A stretch of DNA of 64,000 nucleotides, taken from positions 649,233 to 713,232 of the forward strand of contig MJCC01000005.1 of assembly GCA_001766655.1 (NCBI GenBank), read 5' to 3'. Position 1 is the stretch's first letter. Every line of letters starts with the position of its first letter. This document shows, in pieces, positions 19,515 to 29,148 of this stretch. The position numbers and the translations under genes were made by a program. Source of the DNA: Phytomonas francai. Taxonomy: Eukaryota; Euglenozoa; Kinetoplastea; Trypanosomatida; Trypanosomatidae. The notes beneath the pieces are model-generated. The model made no database searches. It was not told the DNA's origin and was given only the letters and a program-made list of their open reading frames with translations.

Positions 19515-22493
19515 ATGACGAATATAGAGGCTGCCAGGTCTTTTCAGGAAGCTAACAGCACGTTGCTGCTTACTTTAGGTGACACCGCAAGAGTCACTAG
19601 TAATGAAATAAAAGAAGCCTTAGAAAGAGACGATAAAAGAGGCAAGGCTGAAGCCCTCAAACAACTGATCCGCCTACATCTCAATGGTGAACCCCAAAAC
19701 TCCATGATTATGACTGTCATCAAGCATGCAGTTCCTGCTGATGATCACCTCATTAAAAAGCTCGTTTTGTACTTTTTGGAAATCATTGATAAGGGGGACA
19801 ATGATGAAAATCTGCTCAACGTTATTATACTGATTTGCTCCTCCTTGCGCAAAGATCTTCAGCATCCGAATGAATATGTGCGAGGACTGACTTTACGCTT
19901 TTTGTGTAAGATCAGGAATCGGGACCTTGTGGAGCCACTGATCTCAGCAGTGCTTAGCAATTTAGAGCATCGTGTAGCCTACGTTCGTCGTAACGCGGTG
20001 CTGGCAGTTCACGCCATCTTCAAGAACTTTCCAGAGTTGATGCCAGATGCACCAGGGCACCTTGAAAAATTTATTGTCAATGAAACCGACGTAACGGCGC
20101 GGCGAAATGCTTTTGATATGCTTGCCGCCTTTACGCCGGAGAGAGCGTCGCGTTTTTTGATCGAGTTCAAAGACGCTAATAATATGGCCGATGCTGGAAG
20201 CTGCTTTCTGATGTCTGTGGTGGACTTCTGTGGGCAGATGATAAGAGAAAATCCATATGACCGGGCCAAGTACGTCTCTATTTTGTTTTCAGTGCTGCAA
20301 GACAAAGCTCCAGCGGTACGCTTTCAGTGTGCTACAACCTTACTTAATCTCTCTACCTCGCCTACTGCAATTCGACAGGCCACACAAACATATATCGACA
20401 TACTCAAGTCACACTCAGATAACAGCGTACGATTAATAGTGGTTCAGCAGCTTGAGTTGATGCGTGACCGCTTTCTCAAGGGGCTTCAAGACTCTCTTAT
20501 GGATCTTCTGAGCGCTTTGCAGGATAGCTTGATGTCTGTACGCAAACGCATTATTAACTTGGCAGTCGGACTGATAACGAACAAAAATATCGATGTCTTC
20601 CTTCAAGTCATGAAGAAAGAATTGTTATATACGCAAAATGAATCTGATGTGATGAGGGCGGCCGTTGACCTTGACTATAGACAGGTAGTTATCAAGTCTA
20701 TAGGTACTGCCCTACTATGCTGCCCAAAGGCCGCCAGCAGTATCCTCCCGGTATTATTGGATTTTGTGAGTGATGACACATCAGCCGCCGGAGAAGTTGT
20801 AAATCTCGTCAAGCTGATGCTTCAGGAACACCCGCAGATGCGAGCCTCGGCAATAGAAAGACTTATTGAAGCGCTTCCCTCGATTTCTTTGTCCAGTGTG
20901 GTACGGTCTGTACTGTTGCTACTTAGCAACCATGCAGAGAGCCGATCTGAGGTAATGAAAGTGCTAAACCTCATAATGAATGAAATGGGTCCGCTTCCCT
21001 TAATTACCCCCAAAACGAAAATGCCGATAGGGAATACGGTAGAAAATTCAGGCGGCGGCGACCCTGTCGTCAAACTCACCGCAAAAGTTCAGGCCATCAC
21101 AACGGTACGTGAGGACGGCACCTACATGACTGCGTACACTACCGCCCCAGTGAACGCTGGGGCGGGGGATAGTGACGCAGATAATGATGACGAGCAGGAC
21201 GAATCGACTAAACTCCGGAGCATCATTGTGCATGGCGATTATTCTCTCGCCTCGGCACTTGCGGATGTGCTACCGAAGCTTGTCTCTAAGCTCTTTATCT
21301 ATTTCCCCGAGGAAATGGATGCCAACAGAGAAATGCAATCGAATGCAATTGAATTGCTGAATGAGATCCTACGTTACGGCACCGATGAGGGCACACCCAA
21401 TTCCATGGAGGACGACTGTCAAGAATGCTTGCGTCTTTCGCTGCTGTTACTGGCGAACCCTCAGGTTGACTTTTTGGCCGAAATTCTTCGGAAATCGAAG
21501 GAAAACCTCGCGAAGCCGCATCAAGGACCCAAAGGAAGCAAGGACAACCAAAAGCAGTCCGGTGGTGGTGATGGTTTCAACACGAGAGAGGATGAACAGC
21601 GGTGCGCCATAGACGCACCCTTGATTTTCACACAAATTATGGAGGCAGCTGATGGTGTGGTGGCGCTTGAACCGGATAGCGTAACCGTCCTAGGCTTGGG
21701 TGGAAATGAAAAGGAACTTAATAGCAAGTCTTTTCTGCGGCAGATTGAAGAAACCATGACCCTTTCTGGTTTCTGTGATCTCATCTACTGTGAGGCTAGT
21801 GTCGAGGTGCACCAGATTGACATCATGGTTAACTGGTTGCTTGTGAACCGCTGCGACCAACTCCTAAGTAACGTAACCATTGAGCTTACTTCCCTCGGTG
21901 GGATGCGACTGGTGGAGAGGCCACAGAGCTTCGTTCTTGCACCATACGGCACGCTACAAGCGCGCACTGCACTAAAAGTAGGAGCCGCTGAGTCAGGCAT
22001 TCTGTATGCCAACATCCTCTTTGACAGTCCTCAGCAGCGGAATGGTTGCATCATTCTGAATGACATCCACATCAACATGCTGAATTATGTCAAACCGGCA
22101 TATTGCAAGTTATCGGAATTTCGTTCTAAATGGGGTGTTTTCGATTGGGAAAACAAAGTGGAGGTTGTTACCAACAAACGTCAGATACGCGATTATATCG
22201 ATTTCATTGTAAGAGAACTTAATATGCAGCTTCTGGATGAGAATCTGGAGGAATATGATAAGGAAGAGCAACTCGCATCGTCTTTGCTAGAGGATGATGG
22301 AAAATTTCATGAGTACGTGTCTTGTAATCTGTACGCCCGGACTATTTTTGATGAGGATGCACTGATCAACGTCAGTGTAGAGCACGAACTAAACGGTGTG
22401 ATCAGCGGAGTTGTGCGCATTCGATCGCATGCTAAGGCAGTAGCCTATGGTATTGGCGAAAAGCTAAATACACTACAGAGAACCTGTGGCTGA
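19515..22493 (+). CDS. COPB1: Coatomer subunit beta (beta-COP)
   Basis: A 992-residue beta-COP, the adaptin-like large subunit of the COPI coat that drives retrograde Golgi-ER and intra-Golgi transport. The N-terminal adaptin solenoid (about residues 20-540) shows family landmarks such as 'KAEALKQLIRLHLNGEP', 'MTVIKHAVPADDHLIKKLVLYFLEI', 'LQHPNEYVRGLTLRFLCKI' and 'HRVAYVRRNAVLAVHAIF'. A charged, low-complexity linker (about 690-730) leads to the C-terminal appendage ('YCEASVEVHQIDIMVNWLLVNR', 'CIILNDIHINMLNYVKP'). Length is close to the human protein (about 950). It ends TGA followed at once by TAA. Identification is secure. Confidence 0.95.
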   Translation: MTNIEAARSFQEANSTLLLTLGDTARVTSNEIKEALERDDKRGKAEALKQLIRLHLNGEPQNSMIMTVIKHAVPADDHLIKKLVLYFLEIIDKGDNDENLLNVIILICSSLRKDLQHPNEYVRGLTLRFLCKIRNRDLVEPLISAVLSNLEHRVAYVRRNAVLAVHAIFKNFPELMPDAPGHLEKFIVNETDVTARRNAFDMLAAFTPERASRFLIEFKDANNMADAGSCFLMSVVDFCGQMIRENPYDRAKYVSILFSVLQDKAPAVRFQCATTLLNLSTSPTAIRQATQTYIDILKSHSDNSVRLIVVQQLELMRDRFLKGLQDSLMDLLSALQDSLMSVRKRIINLAVGLITNKNIDVFLQVMKKELLYTQNESDVMRAAVDLDYRQVVIKSIGTALLCCPKAASSILPVLLDFVSDDTSAAGEVVNLVKLMLQEHPQMRASAIERLIEALPSISLSSVVRSVLLLLSNHAESRSEVMKVLNLIMNEMGPLPLITPKTKMPIGNTVENSGGGDPVVKLTAKVQAITTVREDGTYMTAYTTAPVNAGAGDSDADNDDEQDESTKLRSIIVHGDYSLASALADVLPKLVSKLFIYFPEEMDANREMQSNAIELLNEILRYGTDEGTPNSMEDDCQECLRLSLLLLANPQVDFLAEILRKSKENLAKPHQGPKGSKDNQKQSGGGDGFNTREDEQRCAIDAPLIFTQIMEAADGVVALEPDSVTVLGLGGNEKELNSKSFLRQIEETMTLSGFCDLIYCEASVEVHQIDIMVNWLLVNRCDQLLSNVTIELTSLGGMRLVERPQSFVLAPYGTLQARTALKVGAAESGILYANILFDSPQQRNGCIILNDIHINMLNYVKPAYCKLSEFRSKWGVFDWENKVEVVTNKRQIRDYIDFIVRELNMQLLDENLEEYDKEEQLASSLLEDDGKFHEYVSCNLYARTIFDEDALINVSVEHELNGVISGVVRIRSHAKAVAYGIGEKLNTLQRTCG

Positions 22494-23025
22494 TAAGCGG
22501 CGCTGTTTTTTTTCCAACACAGAAAAGTGCCTTTAAAAGAAGAGGGTGAAATAGACTTGAGAATAAAAGATGTGATAGTGTGTGGTAAAAGCAAAAGGAA
22601 ATTCTTTTCATTTCCTATATAACGTTATATTTCTGGAAGTTTTTAAGGGCGCTTCAGCAATAAATTTGAAAATGTGATGAGGAAAATTTAGACTCTTCTG
22701 AAATTATTGTCTTGCTCAGTGTAATGTACTTGATATGTTGGGTTAGTTTAAGTATTGTTTTTTTTTTCAGGGGAGCAACGTATCTTCCCTTGGCCTCACA
22801 CCCATAGGCTGACAGAGACGTGAGTACCAAAAATGAAACGACATTTCGATTACTTTTGGTTCCCCCTATCCTGTAGGACATATCCCAAAACAAATGTGCG
22901 AGTTTTCCAAATCTTTGAACTTGTCAAAAATCATTTAAGTATCCTAGTACTTTTTTTCCCATTTTAACAGAAGGGAATATACAAAAGGACAGCCAAAAGG
23001 GCCTATCTCCTTAAAGAATATAAAT

Positions 23026-23056
<31 letters not shown>

Positions 23057-23078
23057 GATCACCGTATATTTAAAAAAA
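22494..23078. other. Intergenic spacer with (CA)n(TA)n
   Basis: No gene. Poly-T tracts at about 22758-22768 and 22951-22958 and a (CA)n-(TA)n microsatellite (about 23029-23056) lie just upstream of the exosome-subunit start. Confidence 0.55.
23029..23056 (+). repeat. (CA)n(TA)n microsatellite
   Basis: Alternating CA then TA dinucleotides about 20 bp before the ATG at 23079. Confidence 0.85.
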
Positions 23079-24371
23079 ATGAACAGGGCCTTCATTAGTG
23101 ATACGGAGATTCGTACTGTGCAAGACGGCGTGCTCAACGATGTGCGCGAGGACGGCCGTACGCTTTTACAGCAGCGTCCGATAGAGATTTCTGCGGGCGC
23201 TCTTGACACCTCAATAGGGTTTGAGGAGTTTAATGGCAGTGCTGTCGAGGTTGATCTGGGTGGCACAATCGTGCTGGCTGCTGCAAGCCCCTCTGTCGTT
23301 GAAGTCTGTGTAGACGAGACAGAAAAAGAATCCGAACAGAAAAGTTCGTCTTCTCAATGTTGTGGACAGCTTTACATCAGCATTGATGCTGTGTCTTCTG
23401 TGCTCAATTTTTATGCTTGCGCAGTTAGTAGAAATAGTGCAAGACACCGTAGAGACTTTCTCTCACACATAGCACTTACAATTCAAAACGTGTTTGGCGC
23501 AGAGGGCGTGCAAGCACAAGAACAAGCAGGGGTGGCTGAGGCTAAACCAGCAGACGCGGATAAGCTTGCCGATGCCGGCGGCAGTGAACAAGATGAAGTC
23601 GAAACAGGCGATGGGGAAAGGCCGAGTGAAGTGCCACCGCAAATTGCTACGGCAGAGAGAAGCGCGAATGGCAGCCACAACGCAAACTGTGGCTTCCCAG
23701 CAAAGGATCTGTATATTGGAAAGGGATACGCCTTTCGCATCGACGTCGATGTGCACGTGCTGCAGGCAGCGGGAGGTAATCTGCTCTCCGCTATTGTTGT
23801 CGCCGTGCACGGCGTGCTGCGTAAGATTAAGCTCCCTTATGTAAACCTGCATCAGGTTACCTCATCTCAGGTGACGGTGGAGCTTGATCATAGCAAAGCC
23901 TTCGGAAGACCGGTCAATTGGATGTCGCTACCGCTGCTGACGGTTCTGCTGCTGTCCCCCACGCGGCACTATGTGGTCGACCCACTGCCGCGCGAGGAAC
24001 TCGCGATACCCCAGCAGCTTCACGTGGCGGCTAATCGTGACGGGCAGCTGTGCTATGTGCGGTATCAACAGTACCCTTCTCGTCGGGGCAACGCATACAT
24101 GCTCGCATCCTCATCAGTGACAAACACAAATACCGGCTCAGCCGCAAGTGAAAAGGCGTCACTGACAGAAAGCGGCCACCCAAAGCGAAGACGCGAAGGT
24201 GGAGATGACGTTTCTGCAGTTCCCTACGATCACACCTCAAATTATCCCCCGGACCTGTTTGGAGTCCACCTAGCAGATTGCACGGCCGCTATAGAAGATG
24301 CTGTCCACATTTGCCAAGCCATGATCTCGGAGTGCGACGCGGCGCTCGAGACAACGGCGTCACCAGCATAG
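23079..24371 (+). CDS. RNase PH-like exosome core subunit (RRP42-like)
   Basis: A 430-residue subunit of the hexameric RNase PH-like ring of the RNA exosome, which processes and degrades RNA in nucleus and cytoplasm. The N-terminus 'ISDTEIRTVQDGVLNDVREDGRTLLQQRPIEI' and 'SAVEVDLGGTIVLAAASPSVVEV' resemble the RRP42/RRP45 group more than the RRP41/RRP46/MTR3 group. The second half of the fold follows: 'AFRIDVDVHVLQAAGGNLLSAIVVAVHGVLRKIKLP' at about residues 220-255. A Glu/Ala-rich acidic insert (about 143-200) and a long C-terminal extension make it longer than typical RRP42 (about 290). Like eukaryotic ring subunits it lacks a clear phosphorolytic site. Assignment to RRP42 rather than another ring subunit (one of the trypanosome EAP proteins) is tentative. 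Confidence 0.8.
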   Translation: MNRAFISDTEIRTVQDGVLNDVREDGRTLLQQRPIEISAGALDTSIGFEEFNGSAVEVDLGGTIVLAAASPSVVEVCVDETEKESEQKSSSSQCCGQLYISIDAVSSVLNFYACAVSRNSARHRRDFLSHIALTIQNVFGAEGVQAQEQAGVAEAKPADADKLADAGGSEQDEVETGDGERPSEVPPQIATAERSANGSHNANCGFPAKDLYIGKGYAFRIDVDVHVLQAAGGNLLSAIVVAVHGVLRKIKLPYVNLHQVTSSQVTVELDHSKAFGRPVNWMSLPLLTVLLLSPTRHYVVDPLPREELAIPQQLHVAANRDGQLCYVRYQQYPSRRGNAYMLASSSVTNTNTGSAASEKASLTESGHPKRRREGGDDVSAVPYDHTSNYPPDLFGVHLADCTAAIEDAVHICQAMISECDAALETTASPA

Positions 24372-24733
24372 AGGGATCCAGAGCAATCACCCTTTCAATA
24401 GAGTGGGTTAAGTAAGAACGCGATTAATGGTTAAGAGGTGCATAAAAAAGCAAGTCTAAACTCAAAATTCAACCACCTTCACTCTATACCTTCCTGTATA
24501 GCTTGAGAGTATTTGGCACAGATTTTACATTTCAGTTAAAATTCTATTAAATTATTCCGCCAGTGTCTTCTTCCCTCCTTCCAGTTTCTGATACCCGTCT
24601 TAGTTTTTTTTTTACAAAGTTACTTGTTAGATCAAAATTGTTTAATACAAAATACAAATTGGAATATATACTATTTCTTTATTACACAATCGACAACGAT
24701 TTAGTTTAACAATCTTACCTTCTTACATACGGA
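24372..24733. other. Intergenic spacer
   Basis: No gene. Pyrimidine-rich stretches at 24561-24590 and a T run at 24605-24613 are likely splice signals for the PUF gene. Confidence 0.5.
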
Positions 24734-26515
24734 ATGAGCCTTTCTGAGGTTAACGTTAATACAGTGGCCTCAGATGCTGTGGAAAATCCGAAGAAGAGCA
24801 GCACACCTTCAGTATTGGCAACCTATGTCAGTCCTCCGCGCAATCCGACAGCTGCCGCGATCGCGCAGCGACAGAAACACCTTGATTCTGCTGTTGCTTC
24901 CCCCGACGGTGCGTTGCAAAAACCGATGCAAATGCAAGAATGCCCAACCATGCCGGGTCGGTGCGGCGGTGAGATGCCTTGTATCGCCCCCCGCCACCAA
25001 CAACAGCATATTATGCTAATGGCCGCTCTTGCCGCGGCAGCGGCCGCCGCACAGGACGGCCCAGATTCATGTGCAAAGTGCCCCTGCCCAACATGTGCAT
25101 ATTATAGGGCCTATTACTATTATTTCATGAATGCAGATGCCGAAGCGCGATGCCCATCAGCGATGTCACTTCCACTTCCCGTCTTCCCCCCGCCCAACAC
25201 CCTACCCATCGCGACGCCGCCGGTTACCGGTGGTGCCTGCAAGGGGGAGGAAGGTGGTGTGTTCCGTAACATCGGCGCGGTTCCGGTTATGTCGATGCGG
25301 ACGTCCACACTAGAGACCGGCCCTGTCTCAAATGCAGCCACCACCCCAACTGAGAGTGCGATTGCTCCAATCACAATGACAAGCGATAGTTCAGCTCTTG
25401 AAGAGTTCCACCAGCGCTTCGTGGGTCACATAGCAGACATGGCGTGCACCTCTTCGGGAAAGAGTTTCCTTCAGTCTTTGTTGCGCTCCCAGGATGCGGA
25501 AGTGTTGGATTGGATTGTCAAGGAGTTCTGTGAGACTGGGTTAAGCAAGATTGCGATTGACAACAACGGCTGCCATTTGCTGCGGGCCGTTGTAGAGCAG
25601 TGCTCCACGGAGCAGGTAACGGCCCTTGTTGGGTGCCTCAACGAAACTCTTATCTTGAACATGTGTACTGTGTCTCAATATACTCGTCGCACGATACAGT
25701 CACTCTTTCAAACACACATCCATAGCGGCGCGGATTTGCAGCCCGTGCTGACAGTCTTGTCGCGGAATGCTGCGTATCTTTCAGCCACACAGCAAGGCTG
25801 CATCTCCCTCATGCGTGTATATGAAGTCTGCGATGATGCCTCTAAAGCACTTATCCTGGAGCTCTTTCTGCCTTCTTTGGCTTATATCGCTCTCGATCCA
25901 TATGGCAACTATGTTGTCCAGTGTGCCATCGAGCACAGTGACAAAATGGTCGCCGCGCAATACGTCGTAAACTGCTTCGAGGGGTATTTACTGCGTATGA
26001 GCTGCGACAAGTACGCCAGCAATGTTGTCGAGAAAGTGATCCGCTTCTGTGGCGACGTGCCTGCCGTTCGGCGGATGCTGCTAGACGAGCTCATATATAA
26101 CCCTGCATCCTTGAAAGAGATGGTTTTCGATGGGTTTGGCAACTTTGTCGTGCAGTCCCTCATCGAATCGTCTCAGGAGACGGTAGAATTGAAACAGATA
26201 TACTACCGTTTGAAGCCTGCCTTGGTTAATAGTCCGTTTGCAACCAAGATCGAGGCAAAATTCGAAGCCCAGCTGCGTTGTACAGGGGTAAGGAAAACTA
26301 CAGTGATGAATAAGGGTATCAACAAGAATGAACGCAGTACAGATTGGGCGTGTAATCAAACAGGGTCATTTCCGATGCAGCACCCCAATCATACGGCACA
26401 TAATCCTTCTCCGTCCTTGCGTTCGAAACCCTTTTCAAAGGACCCCCCCCCCTCCATGAGTGGCTGCGGCTATCAGAGCAAAAAAAGAACAAAGAAAAAT
26501 GCTCGGTCTCCATAA
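24734..26515 (+). CDS. PUF9: PUF (Pumilio) RNA-binding protein, PUF9-like
   Basis: A 593-residue Pumilio-family protein that would bind 3' UTR elements and control mRNA stability or translation. The N-terminal 220 residues are low-complexity, with poly-Ala and a Cys/Pro/Tyr patch. PUM repeats run from about 225 to 515. Recognisable repeat helices include 'NNGCHLLRAVVEQ', 'DPYGNYVVQCAIEH', 'DKYASNVVEKVIRF' and 'DGFGNFVVQSLIES', giving base-recognition residues N/Q, S/E and N/Q in the last three. Some earlier repeats ('VSQYTRRTIQSLFQ', 'TQQGCISLMRVYE') are diverged. A basic, Pro-rich tail follows and includes a run of ten Cs in the DNA near 26441-26450. The PUF9 name rests on the neighbours (beta-COP upstream, PF16 downstream), recalled as the same order in T. 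brucei; family membership itself is firm. Confidence 0.85.
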   Translation: MSLSEVNVNTVASDAVENPKKSSTPSVLATYVSPPRNPTAAAIAQRQKHLDSAVASPDGALQKPMQMQECPTMPGRCGGEMPCIAPRHQQQHIMLMAALAAAAAAAQDGPDSCAKCPCPTCAYYRAYYYYFMNADAEARCPSAMSLPLPVFPPPNTLPIATPPVTGGACKGEEGGVFRNIGAVPVMSMRTSTLETGPVSNAATTPTESAIAPITMTSDSSALEEFHQRFVGHIADMACTSSGKSFLQSLLRSQDAEVLDWIVKEFCETGLSKIAIDNNGCHLLRAVVEQCSTEQVTALVGCLNETLILNMCTVSQYTRRTIQSLFQTHIHSGADLQPVLTVLSRNAAYLSATQQGCISLMRVYEVCDDASKALILELFLPSLAYIALDPYGNYVVQCAIEHSDKMVAAQYVVNCFEGYLLRMSCDKYASNVVEKVIRFCGDVPAVRRMLLDELIYNPASLKEMVFDGFGNFVVQSLIESSQETVELKQIYYRLKPALVNSPFATKIEAKFEAQLRCTGVRKTTVMNKGINKNERSTDWACNQTGSFPMQHPNHTAHNPSPSLRSKPFSKDPPPSMSGCGYQSKKRTKKNARSP

Positions 26516-27018
26516 CGTAAGCCTCTGCTGTAAGTGAAAAGGTCTAGGAACTGATTCCATTTTGACCATTAAAATGGGCATGATCTGACCTTTCATTGAA
26601 GGTAAAATGTGTAAGCCTCAATAATCACATTTCAAATATTAAAATATTTCCCTTTATCATTTGGCCTTCCTTCCCTCCCAAATGGACCATACCTTTCATA
26701 TATCTTGCAAGTTTTTTTCTTCCCTCCATTTCTGACGCTGTATATAGAGTCCGGTCTTACGTATGTATTGGCTTCTTCGAGAATGTCTTATGTGACGGCC
26801 TGTTAAATCCACTATAAAATTAATAACCAAATGAAATCGTTTACATTTAAATACAGTCAGCAGGGTATAGCGCGCAGGTAACCAGAGGGTGGGGTGGGGT
26901 GGATTAAGGTGAGGCACTGAAAATAAAATAATCAACACGCATTTTTTTAATTAACTTTCAAGCTAGATTAGAATACTAGAAATCACTATTTCCTTATTAT
27001 TATTTTACAGTATAACTT

Positions 27019-27061
27019 CCCCCCTCTCATTGTTTTCATCGTACAAGAGGAGAGTGGGGGG
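27019..27061 (+). repeat. Possible RNA stem-loop
   Basis: CCCCCCTCTC (27019-27028) pairs with GAGA (27050-27053) and GGGGGG (27056-27061), with a two-base bulge (GT) and a loop of about 21 bases. It lies about 0.5 kb after the PUF stop and could be a 3' UTR structure. Confidence 0.5.
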
Positions 27062-27341
27062 TCCAAATGTGCCTTTCCTGCCTGGAATGAGTTTCCTTTA
27101 ACTCCCTTTTTCCCTTGTAGCATATGTACAGCAAGATAATGATCCTTAGAAAAACAGAGTCAGTTTTTATTTATACATTTTCGTGATTCACACCTGTCAA
27201 TTTTTACCAGTGATGATCTGCTGTTATATTTTTTTCCTTTTTTTAGATATTAGACTCACGTAGATCGTATGTCGGGCTTGAAAAAGAGGACAAATAGAAG
27301 CAATTTTTTGGTCATAAGAAAATAAATAATTTTATTAAATA

Positions 27342-27345
27342 TGCG

Positions 27346-27392
<47 letters not shown>

Positions 27393-27394
27393 TT
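27342..27394 (+). repeat. (TA)n(TG)n microsatellite
   Basis: A TA run followed by interrupted TG dinucleotides. Confidence 0.85.
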
Positions 27395-27759
27395 TGTTAT
27401 TTATATAATTTTTGTTGTTTTTCCTTTGCAACTTCAAATGCCATTATTGTCTGGGTGCTATCGGGTTCAATTTAAAGGAAAATAGGGGTGGTATTTTTTT
27501 TTTAAACTATCTGTTAATCGACGCAGTTAGCACGCATGCGTTCGTCGACGTTCATAAATCAGCAAAGGAGGAGTGCGTTCGCACGTATAACTTTCCTTCT
27601 TCTAATACCTTGTCATTTTTGCGGTGATGTATTATACCTTTTTATCCTTCTTAGCCCTCCACCTCGCTTTTTTCAGTCCAAGAGCTCCCCAAAGTTTCCC
27701 CACATCTATCATAGGCAGACAGGCCTCTTTATTTTTTTCCTACATGGTTTAATTTTGAA

Positions 27760-28662
27760 ATGAAACCCCATGATGATTTCCACAAGCACGTCGAAACCAT
27801 ACAAGGGCCCGTTGGCCTAGTGTCTTTCTCTGAAATGCCTTCATTGGACATCTCCAATTCCCATAGTACTAAGGCTCAACATGCACTATATCTTTTTGAA
27901 TCCCTTCGCAAAACTGTCGACCCCGCATCTTCTGCGCTTCCTTCTGACCTCCAAAACTCATCATCGCCAGCGTTTCCTTCTTCAAATCAAAATCTCCGCA
28001 AGTCTTTCGACATTGACAACCGAGTCACAAAGATTAGATCGCCAAAAGAAGCTGTTGACCTCACGTCTGAGCTGCAGAGTAAGCTGCTGTCAGCGGAGGC
28101 AACGATGCGAATCCTATATCACCAAAATCAGGAGCTGCGAGACCGTCTCGCTCATGTAATGGGTAAAATAGAGAGCGGAAGAAATCTCTCTGTGCCGGAT
28201 ATCCCTATTTTTGGTAAGAGTAAGGCTACTCCCTTGTCAACTTCCGGGACAGAGAGCTCTGTTAGACACTTTTGCATTAATAAAGAAGAACGATATGAAA
28301 AAAGCGCGAGAGGGGGGGGGGGGGCAAATTCGCAGCTTTGCGGTCCTACTGCTATGCGGCCGGAGAAGCCCTTCGGGTGCGCACAGGAGTTGCGGGATCG
28401 AAAGGCATCGCCGGCGCAGCTGATCCCATTCTCTGACCTTTCCTACACCCCAGTGGCGTTGTCGCCATCGCCGACTGAGGGCTCCAGACCTTCTATGATT
28501 GACGATCACACGAGCAAATTGGTGAACCCAGATGTTAGGGAGCAACTTGATGTTCTGAGGCAGCAACTTATCAAACAGCAAATACAACACGATGTCGAGC
28601 TTTCGCACATGAATGAGAAATTGTATCGTATGGAGAGAAAGAGGGAACTACAATACATTTGA
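27760..28662 (+). CDS. Coiled-coil protein, unknown function
   Basis: A 300-residue protein with no family I recognise. Two short coiled-coil segments are visible: about residues 100-145 ('LQSKLLSAEATMRILYHQNQELRDRLAHVM') and about 263-298 ('VREQLDVLRQQLIKQQIQHDVELSHM'). The rest is Ser/Pro-rich. A run of 13 Gs at about 28312-28324 encodes four Gly within 'SARGGGGANS'. Coiled coil lies in the same frame on both sides of the run, so the frame looks right, but the site is prone to length errors. Good helical heptads and position in the transcription unit support a real gene. It ends TGA. It may be a cytoskeletal or flagellar component, but that is only inference. Confidence 0.6.
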   Translation: MKPHDDFHKHVETIQGPVGLVSFSEMPSLDISNSHSTKAQHALYLFESLRKTVDPASSALPSDLQNSSSPAFPSSNQNLRKSFDIDNRVTKIRSPKEAVDLTSELQSKLLSAEATMRILYHQNQELRDRLAHVMGKIESGRNLSVPDIPIFGKSKATPLSTSGTESSVRHFCINKEERYEKSARGGGGANSQLCGPTAMRPEKPFGCAQELRDRKASPAQLIPFSDLSYTPVALSPSPTEGSRPSMIDDHTSKLVNPDVREQLDVLRQQLIKQQIQHDVELSHMNEKLYRMERKRELQYI

Positions 28663-29148
28663 AGATACATTTCTATTGAATGCTTTTGTTTTGAGGAGGG
28701 TGGATATGTATGATTCTTGTCGTCGCTGCTATTGATTGACGGAACGCTCTTTTAAAGCTTTCCCGTTATGCAAATATTACTACATATTATCTTGTGCTAT
28801 AATGTTTGATAAATTTCCTGTTTGCGATTCAGATGTGGATACAACATATGGGTAATGCATATCATTATCACTCCTTTGTGTGATTGTTGTTGCTAGTATA
28901 GATGTTTCTAAAGTTGTTGGTAATCTCTTCCCTTTGAGTAGAAGTAAGCTGCGTTTCGGTTAGGGGTGCTAGTATACGTTTAGGGAGGTTTTATCATAGG
29001 CGGAAAACATAAGTATTTGGATCTCTTGATCTTAGCGAAAGAAAGCAGCAAATTTGAAATCAATAATTACATTACTCTGAAGTCGAGGGAAAGGGGAAAT
29101 CTGAACCTATCACGTTAAGACACATAATAGAAAGGAAGAATTTTCATT
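28663..29148. other. Intergenic spacer
   Basis: No gene or clear structure; AT-rich sequence between the coiled-coil gene and PF16. Confidence 0.5.

Larger units (their letters stand above)
26516..27759. other. Long intergenic spacer
   Basis: No gene over 1.2 kb. Contains a G/C stem-loop at 27019-27061, (TA)n-(TG)n repeats at about 27342-27394, and a pyrimidine-rich stretch at 27640-27750 before the next ATG. The 73-91-codon frames here are Phe/Ser-rich translations of T-rich DNA. The length suggests a long PUF 3' UTR. Confidence 0.5.
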
